In this document: in pieces, positions 5,996 through 9,626 of the stretch
Layout: each line of letters starts with the position of its first letter
Numbering within the stretch: position 1 is the first letter of the stretch
Translations under genes and position numbers: made by a program
Notes under the pieces: generated by a model
The model's input: only the letters and a program-made list of their open reading frames with translations
What the model was told of the DNA's origin: nothing
The model's database searches: none
Source: Planctomycetota bacterium
GTDB taxonomy: Bacteria > Planctomycetota > B15-G4
NCBI GenBank assembly: GCA_003644265.1
Contig: QNBX01000163.1
Span: 1 to 9,626 of the forward strand
Length of the DNA stretch: 9,626 nt
Reading direction: 5' to 3'

Positions 5996-6649
5996 GTGGC
6001 CGAGCAGCGCAAGATCGACCTTCGGACGTTCGTGTACCTGGACGTGCTCCAGCCCCAGCTGGCGTCGTTCCTGGCGACGGTGGCCCAGGGCTACCTGCCG
6101 ATCGAGGAGCAGGCGGCGCTGTTCGTCGAGATCCAGCCCGGCATCGCCATCAACCGGCTCACGGACGTGGCCCTCAAGAACGCGGCCGTGACCCCGGGCA
6201 TGCAGATCGTGGAGCGGGCCTTCGGCGTGCTCGAGCTGCACAGCTTCGACCAGGCCCAGGTGCGCGCGGCGGGCGACGCCATGCTGGCGCACATGGGCAA
6301 GCAGGCCAGCGACCGGCTGCAGCCGCGGGTCGTCACCAGCGAGATCATCACGGGCACCAGCCCGTACCAGACCATGCTGATCAACCGCTTCCGGCACGGC
6401 GACCAGATCCTCAAGGGCCAGGCGCTCTACATCCTGGAGACGCACCCGGCGGGCTACGCCATCCTGGCCGCCAACGAGGCCGAGAAGGCCAGCCCCATCC
6501 GGCTGCTGGAGGTCATGACCTTCGGCGCCTTCGGGCGGCTGTACCTGTCGGGCGGCGATGAGGAGATCAAGGCGGCGGCGGCGGCGGCCGAGGCCTGCCT
6601 GACCAACCTCGACGGGCGCCCCAACGAGCAGCCCGTTGACGTGAACTGA
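5996..6649 (+). CDS. Tandem BMC-domain (BMC-T-like) bacterial microcompartment shell protein
   Basis: Predicted shell protein of a bacterial microcompartment; tandem-domain members form trimers that act as pseudohexameric tiles with a central pore. In the 217-residue product a 37-residue lead segment is followed by two BMC-like units. Unit 1 (about 38-103) has ALFVEIQPGIAINRLTDVAL, then IVERAFGVLEL and a helix ending in GDAML. Unit 2 (about 142-205) has ALYILETHPAGYAILAANEA, then LLEVMTFGAFGRLYLSGG and an Ala-rich helix. Both units share the hydrophobic strand plus E(I/T).P, an alpha helix, an E...FG strand and a closing helix. The GTG at 5996 is preferred (GGAG ten bases upstream); an in-frame GTG at 5936 would add 20 unremarkable residues and place the inverted repeat inside the gene. 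No BMC-H, BMC-P or encapsulated-enzyme gene is seen nearby. The call rests on pattern recognition of the fold signature; which BMC-T subtype is uncertain. Confidence 0.83.
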   Translation: MAEQRKIDLRTFVYLDVLQPQLASFLATVAQGYLPIEEQAALFVEIQPGIAINRLTDVALKNAAVTPGMQIVERAFGVLELHSFDQAQVRAAGDAMLAHMGKQASDRLQPRVVTSEIITGTSPYQTMLINRFRHGDQILKGQALYILETHPAGYAILAANEAEKASPIRLLEVMTFGAFGRLYLSGGDEEIKAAAAAAEACLTNLDGRPNEQPVDVN

Positions 6650-6912
6650 GGCGACGCCGCTCGCCGAGGGGTGCGCCGGCTGCCACGAGCTGCGCCGCGC
6701 GGAGCTCGCGTCGGCCGGACGCGCCGCGCAGGACGGGCCGTGCGCTCCAGGCGGCTTCGCCCCTACCGCCGCGCTGATGCCTGCCGGGCGTTCCGGTCTC
6801 GCCTGTCTGCGAGCCGGCGCCCAGTGGGTACCATGCCCCTTCGTCCCTGCGGGGTCGCCGCCCGATCTGGCCGGCCGCTCCGTCGCCGACGCATTCCCAC
6901 GGGAGAGTCCCC
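6650..6912. other. Intergenic region without a supported gene
   Basis: 263 bp between the microcompartment gene and the LpoB-like gene. It contains only short GC-rich stems (for example CGCGTC 6707-6712 with GACGCG 6718-6723, loop of five), none followed by a T-run. A weak -10-like TACCAT sits at 6829-6834 with no convincing -35. Any promoter for the downstream lipoprotein pair should be here, but I cannot place it firmly. Open frames crossing it on either strand look like high-GC artefacts. Confidence 0.6.
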
Positions 6913-7497
6913 ATGTTGCGCCACGCCCTTCTGGCCGTGTTCCTGATCCTGTTCATGGCCTGCTCCGGTCCCACCGTCCAGCGCGGGACCGATGATCCGG
7001 ACATCGACCAGACGGCCATGTCCACGCGTCTCGACCGGGCCGACCTCGAGCACGCCATGGACAAGTGGCTCACGACCTTTGACGCCAGCGGCTTCGTGCA
7101 CAACCTGCCCAGCGGCAACCGCACCATCTCCGTGCTCGAGATCAAGAACGAGACCAGCGAGCACATCGGCTCGGCCCTGCGCACGCTGATCACCTCGGTG
7201 GAGACCAAGCTGGTCAACGGCGGCGTCTTCGACGTGGTGGCCAACGACGACGTGCTCAAGAGCGCCATCGTGCAGGAGCGCCTGCGCGGTGACATGGTCG
7301 ACCCCGACACCATGGCCGCGTTGGGCAAGGAGCTGGGCGTGAACTACTTCGTCCACGGCCGCGTGGGCGACACCACCGAGAAGCTGCAGGACGCCCGGCG
7401 CGTGCAATACACGCTGTTCTTGAAGGTCACCGAGGTGGCCACGCGCCGCACCGTGTTCCAGGAGCAGATCGACATCACCAAGCAGATCAGCAGCTGA
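6913..7497 (+). CDS. lpoB: LpoB-like outer-membrane lipoprotein (penicillin-binding protein activator family)
   Basis: 194-residue lipoprotein: signal peptide MLRHALLAVFLILFMAC with lipobox FMAC, C17 lipidated. After a short polar linker the globular domain (about 60-190) follows the LpoB pattern: RTISVLEIKNETSEHI at 70-85 (family form: V.KI.NDTSEHI), a helix of the LITSVETKLVNGGVFDVV type, GDMVDPDTMAALGKELGVNYFVHGRV at 126-151, and a closing strand pair ending in VFQEQIDITK. In E. coli LpoB binds PBP1b and stimulates its peptidoglycan synthase activity from the outer membrane; the same role here is inference from family. A GGGAG ribosome site lies about seven bases before the ATG. It is 20 bp from the next lipoprotein gene, the arrangement seen for lpoB/COG3014 pairs in other proteobacteria. 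The gene symbol is given by homology and not as proof of a PBP1b partner. Confidence 0.82.
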   Translation: MLRHALLAVFLILFMACSGPTVQRGTDDPDIDQTAMSTRLDRADLEHAMDKWLTTFDASGFVHNLPSGNRTISVLEIKNETSEHIGSALRTLITSVETKLVNGGVFDVVANDDVLKSAIVQERLRGDMVDPDTMAALGKELGVNYFVHGRVGDTTEKLQDARRVQYTLFLKVTEVATRRTVFQEQIDITKQISS

Positions 7498-7517
7498 TCC
7501 GGCCCGGGGGGAGTTCC

Positions 7518-8822
7518 ATGCATCGCGTCCTGCTGTTGGCCGTGCTGTGCAGCGCGGCCTGCTCCACCTACGAGGAGCGCATCGAGGACATCCACCACGC
7601 CTACTACAACGGGACGCCCGAGCAGGCGGTGCTGCTGCTCGAGGAGTCGGTGGACGACAGCTTCTTCGACGTGGACGAGGACTTTGCTGTGCTGCGCATG
7701 GAGCTCAGCTCCGCGCTGATGGCGGCCGGACGCCATGAAGAGGCGGGGCGGCTGCTGGCTGAGCTGTACGACGAGCTCGAGGTGCTCGACTACAGCACCG
7801 ACACGGTGGAGGACATCATGGCGTTTGCCTTGGCCTCCGAGCTTCAGGACTACCACGCCAGCCCGCCTGAGAAGCTGCTGGTGAACACACGCGGCATGAT
7901 GGCCTTCCTGGCGGCCGATGACCTGGACGGCGCCACGGTGGAGGCCAAGCGCGCCGGGACCACGCTGACCCAGGCCGACCTCGACGATCAGGACCGCTAC
8001 GACAACCTGTTCGTGAGCGCGCTGGCCGGCTTCTGCATGGATCAGGCCGGGCGCCGCCAGGAAGCGGACGACTTCTGGAACGAGCTGGACCAGAACCCGC
8101 TGCAGCCCCCGCCCCCGGGGCAGGCAGACCCCGAGCACGGCACCATCCTGGTGCTGGTGGAGCTGGGCAAGGCGCCCATCCGGCGCGAGCTGGCCGTGGC
8201 CATCTGGGCCGACGGCGTGCGCCACGAGCTGCGCGTGCCCGTGCTGCAGGACCGCGACGATGTCTTCACGGTGGCCAGCGTGGTGCTGGACGATGTGCCC
8301 CAGGGGCGGGTGCCCGTGGCGCTGGATCTGGGCGCGCAGCTGGAGCGCCGTTACGACCAGGAGCTGCCCGGCCTGCTGGCGGCGGCGGCCACCCAGGCCG
8401 TGGCGCGGGGCGTGGTCAGCGAGGTCGTCTCCAACAGCGTCTCCGACAAGGGCGATGCGTCCGATGACATCTTCGCCATGGCCGCGGCGGCGCTGACGTC
8501 GTGGACCCTGGCCGAGGCGCAGCAGGCGGACACGCGCTGCTGGAACCTGCTGCCCCAGAGCTTCGGCGCCATGCGGCTGGACGTGCCGGCGGGCCAGCAC
8601 CGGGTGTCGGTGGAGCTCTCCGGAGCCAAGGGGCACTCGCTGCGCTTCGAGCTGGACGTGCGGCCGGGCGGAACCCACACGGTCTACGTGGCCTCCGATG
8701 TCTACGGCGGCTTCGCGGGGCACAAGCCGCTGTCCGAGGAGGACCTCACCGGGCACCCGGCGGCCATCCGCGCCTTGCAGATCCTCTCGTCGGCTTCGCT
8801 CGTGAACGAGATCGTCGACTGA
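7518..8822 (+). CDS. COG3014-like lipoprotein, operon partner of the LpoB-like protein
   Basis: 434-residue lipoprotein with signal peptide MHRVLLLAVLCSAAC (C15 lipidated). Residues about 25-195 look like helical TPR-type repeats (GTPEQAVLLLEESV, AGRHEEAGRLLAELYDELE, DLDGATVEAKRAG, QAGRRQEADDFW). A PQPP-like proline-rich hinge (194-202) leads to a beta-rich half. ADTRCWNLLPQSFG at 337-350, preceded by a small-residue-rich helix, matches the TRSWNLLP signature of COG3014 proteins, which are commonly encoded next to lpoB. The final region (353-400) resembles a beta-sandwich with PAGQHRVSVEL. Molecular function is not established for the family; proximity suggests support or assembly of the Lpo/PBP system at the outer membrane. 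The ATG follows a GGGGGGAG ribosome site (spacer four). Transcription with the upstream gene is very likely. There is no sign of truncation. Confidence 0.78.
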   Translation: MHRVLLLAVLCSAACSTYEERIEDIHHAYYNGTPEQAVLLLEESVDDSFFDVDEDFAVLRMELSSALMAAGRHEEAGRLLAELYDELEVLDYSTDTVEDIMAFALASELQDYHASPPEKLLVNTRGMMAFLAADDLDGATVEAKRAGTTLTQADLDDQDRYDNLFVSALAGFCMDQAGRRQEADDFWNELDQNPLQPPPPGQADPEHGTILVLVELGKAPIRRELAVAIWADGVRHELRVPVLQDRDDVFTVASVVLDDVPQGRVPVALDLGAQLERRYDQELPGLLAAAATQAVARGVVSEVVSNSVSDKGDASDDIFAMAAAALTSWTLAEAQQADTRCWNLLPQSFGAMRLDVPAGQHRVSVELSGAKGHSLRFELDVRPGGTHTVYVASDVYGGFAGHKPLSEEDLTGHPAAIRALQILSSASLVNEIVD

Positions 8823-8827
8823 CAAGC

Positions 8828-8848
8828 GGGCGGCATGACGGGCCGCCC
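8828..8848. terminator. GC-rich hairpin filling the convergent gap (candidate bidirectional terminator)
   Basis: GGGCGGC (8828-8834) and GCCGCCC (8842-8848) pair perfectly around a 7-base loop. The stem lies exactly between the stop codons of the COG3014-like gene (plus) and the glycosyltransferase gene (minus). Neither side has a T-run, so it is not a textbook intrinsic terminator. The position is what suggests the role. Confidence 0.4.
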
Positions 8849-9626
8849 TCAGCGTCGAGGCATCTCCCAACGATCGGGCAGCGTGTGCGCGGCGTCGCCC
8901 TTGCGGCTCGCGGCGATCACCGACAGCAGGTTCGCCAGGCGTCGCCCGATGGGTGCGTAGCGCAGCAGCGCCGCCAGGGCCATGCCAAGTCCCAGGCCGG
9001 GCACGCCGCGCCAGGCCAGCCCGAGGCCGGGCAGCAGCATCAAGGCCAGGCCGGCCGCGGCCGGGGCCAGGGCCGGCACGCTGCGGTAGAGCGCGAACTG
9101 CGCCCGGTCGAGCAGCGGCGCGCCGGCGGGCAATCGGCAGCGCCCGATGACCTGGAAGTAGGCCCGCGCCCGGCGTAGCTGCTGGCTGGCGCGGTCGTCG
9201 CCCGGCGGCGTCTTGAGCTCCAGGAAGCGCGCGTCGTTCAGCTTGATGACAGCGCGTCCGGCGGCGCGTACCTGGCGCATGAGCTCGAGGTCGTCGGCCG
9301 CCACGCCGGGGGTGGGCCTGAGGTCGAGGTCGCGGCGCCACGCCAGCAACTGGCCGTGCACGCTGAACAGCCGCCCCCCGCGGGACTCGAGCGCGCGCAC
9401 GGCGGCGGTCCAGGCGTCGTAGAGCCCGCCCGCTGGCACCAGGGCGCCGCCGTCCCGTGAGCGCGGGCTGCCGTCGTCCGCCAGTGAGGCCACGAAGCGC
9501 TGGCTGCCGCAGGCCATGCCCGGGCCAGTCTGTCCGCTCGGCTCGCTTGGTCCGGCTGGCTCGCATGGGCTGGCTGGCTCGCTCGGCGTGGCTGGCGCGG
9601 CTGGCGCGGCTGGCGCGGCTGGCGCG
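8849..9626 (-). CDS. Membrane-associated family-2-like glycosyltransferase, C-terminal part, partial
   Basis: The frame is open from the right window edge to the TGA at 8849, giving 258 visible residues; the donor-binding half with any DxD motif is outside. Counting from the internal ATG at 9517, GGLYDAW at 30-36 and RALESRGG at 41-48, followed by VHGQLLAWRRDL and PGVAADDLELMRQVRAAG (70-87), match the acceptor-side core of GT2 enzymes, where the ADD motif normally supplies the catalytic base. QLRRARAYFQ (113-122) stands where related enzymes have the RKxR/QxxRW region. Two hydrophobic segments (about 149-168 and 171-186) and a tail ending RWEMPRR also fit membrane GT2 proteins. The 36 residues before the ATG are almost only Pro, Ala, Ser, Glu and Gly. 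The core is incomplete from this ATG, so the gene more likely starts outside the window; a truncated remnant is the alternative. The glycan made is unknown. Confidence 0.7.
   Translation of the reverse strand, partial: APAAPAAPAAPATPSEPASPCEPAGPSEPSGQTGPGMACGSQRFVASLADDGSPRSRDGGALVPAGGLYDAWTAAVRALESRGGRLFSVHGQLLAWRRDLDLRPTPGVAADDLELMRQVRAAGRAVIKLNDARFLELKTPPGDDRASQQLRRARAYFQVIGRCRLPAGAPLLDRAQFALYRSVPALAPAAAGLALMLLPGLGLAWRGVPGLGLGMALAALLRYAPIGRRLANLLSVIAASRKGDAAHTLPDRWEMPRR
9591..9626. repeat. Perfect 9-bp tandem repeat, at least four copies
   Basis: Four uninterrupted copies of GCTGGCGCG run to the window edge, preceded by decayed GGCTGG-type copies back to about 9553. On the minus strand they encode Pro-Ala-Ala repeats within the glycosyltransferase frame. 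Nine bases is a multiple of three, so copy-number change would keep the frame. Confidence 0.9.

Noticed and set aside
6650..6665. GGCGA/TCGCC hairpin right after the BMC gene stop as terminator
   Set aside because: Five base pairs with no T-run; too weak to call.
6567..7407. Minus-strand open frames opposite the LpoB-like gene
   Set aside because: No recognisable motif. The plus strand has a signal peptide, a ribosome site and an LpoB domain.
7344..9566. 740-codon minus-strand open frame opposite the COG3014-like gene and across the glycosyltransferase region
   Set aside because: It runs antisense to a strongly supported lipoprotein gene and in the wrong frame of the glycosyltransferase. 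No motif is visible and the residue composition is biased.

Overview
This is a high-GC stretch with tightly packed genes, GTG and TTG starts alongside ATG, and long spurious open frames on the opposite strands. No rRNA, tRNA, CRISPR array or insertion sequence is visible. Four lipoproteins or envelope-type proteins, a tandem-domain bacterial microcompartment (BMC) shell protein, and an LpoB/COG3014 lipoprotein pair suggest a Gram-negative bacterium. My best guess, by inference only, is a myxobacterium-like or other delta-proteobacterial lineage.

Left block (1-5860, all minus strand). Read in the direction of transcription it encodes: a lipoprotein with two CcmI-like domains joined by a His-rich linker; a PepP-type Xaa-Pro aminopeptidase; a kynureninase-like PLP enzyme whose TTG start overlaps the pepP stop by 4 nt; tryptophan 2,3-dioxygenase; and a benzoate-CoA-ligase-family acyl-CoA synthetase cut by the left window edge. 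The last three fit a route tryptophan -> N-formylkynurenine -> (kynurenine) -> anthranilate -> anthraniloyl-CoA. The formamidase for the middle step is not in the window. A minus-strand promoter candidate lies just before the lipoprotein and would give an almost leaderless transcript.

Centre (5861-6912). A 135-bp divergent intergenic region holds that promoter and a perfect 7-7-7 inverted repeat. It is followed by a plus-strand gene for a tandem BMC-domain (BMC-T-like) shell protein. No other microcompartment gene is visible. The 263 bp after it hold no supported gene.

Right block (6913-9626). An LpoB-like lipoprotein and a COG3014-like lipoprotein lie 20 bp apart on the plus strand, a pairing associated with control of peptidoglycan synthesis. 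Convergent to them, across a 26-bp gap filled by a GC-rich hairpin, is the C-terminal part of a membrane-associated family-2-like glycosyltransferase. Its frame runs off the right edge through a Pro/Ala-rich segment encoded by a perfect 9-bp tandem repeat.

The least ordinary items are the apparently solitary BMC-T-like protein, the duplicated CcmI-like domain lipoprotein, and the Trp-to-anthraniloyl-CoA gene set with a divergent kynureninase.
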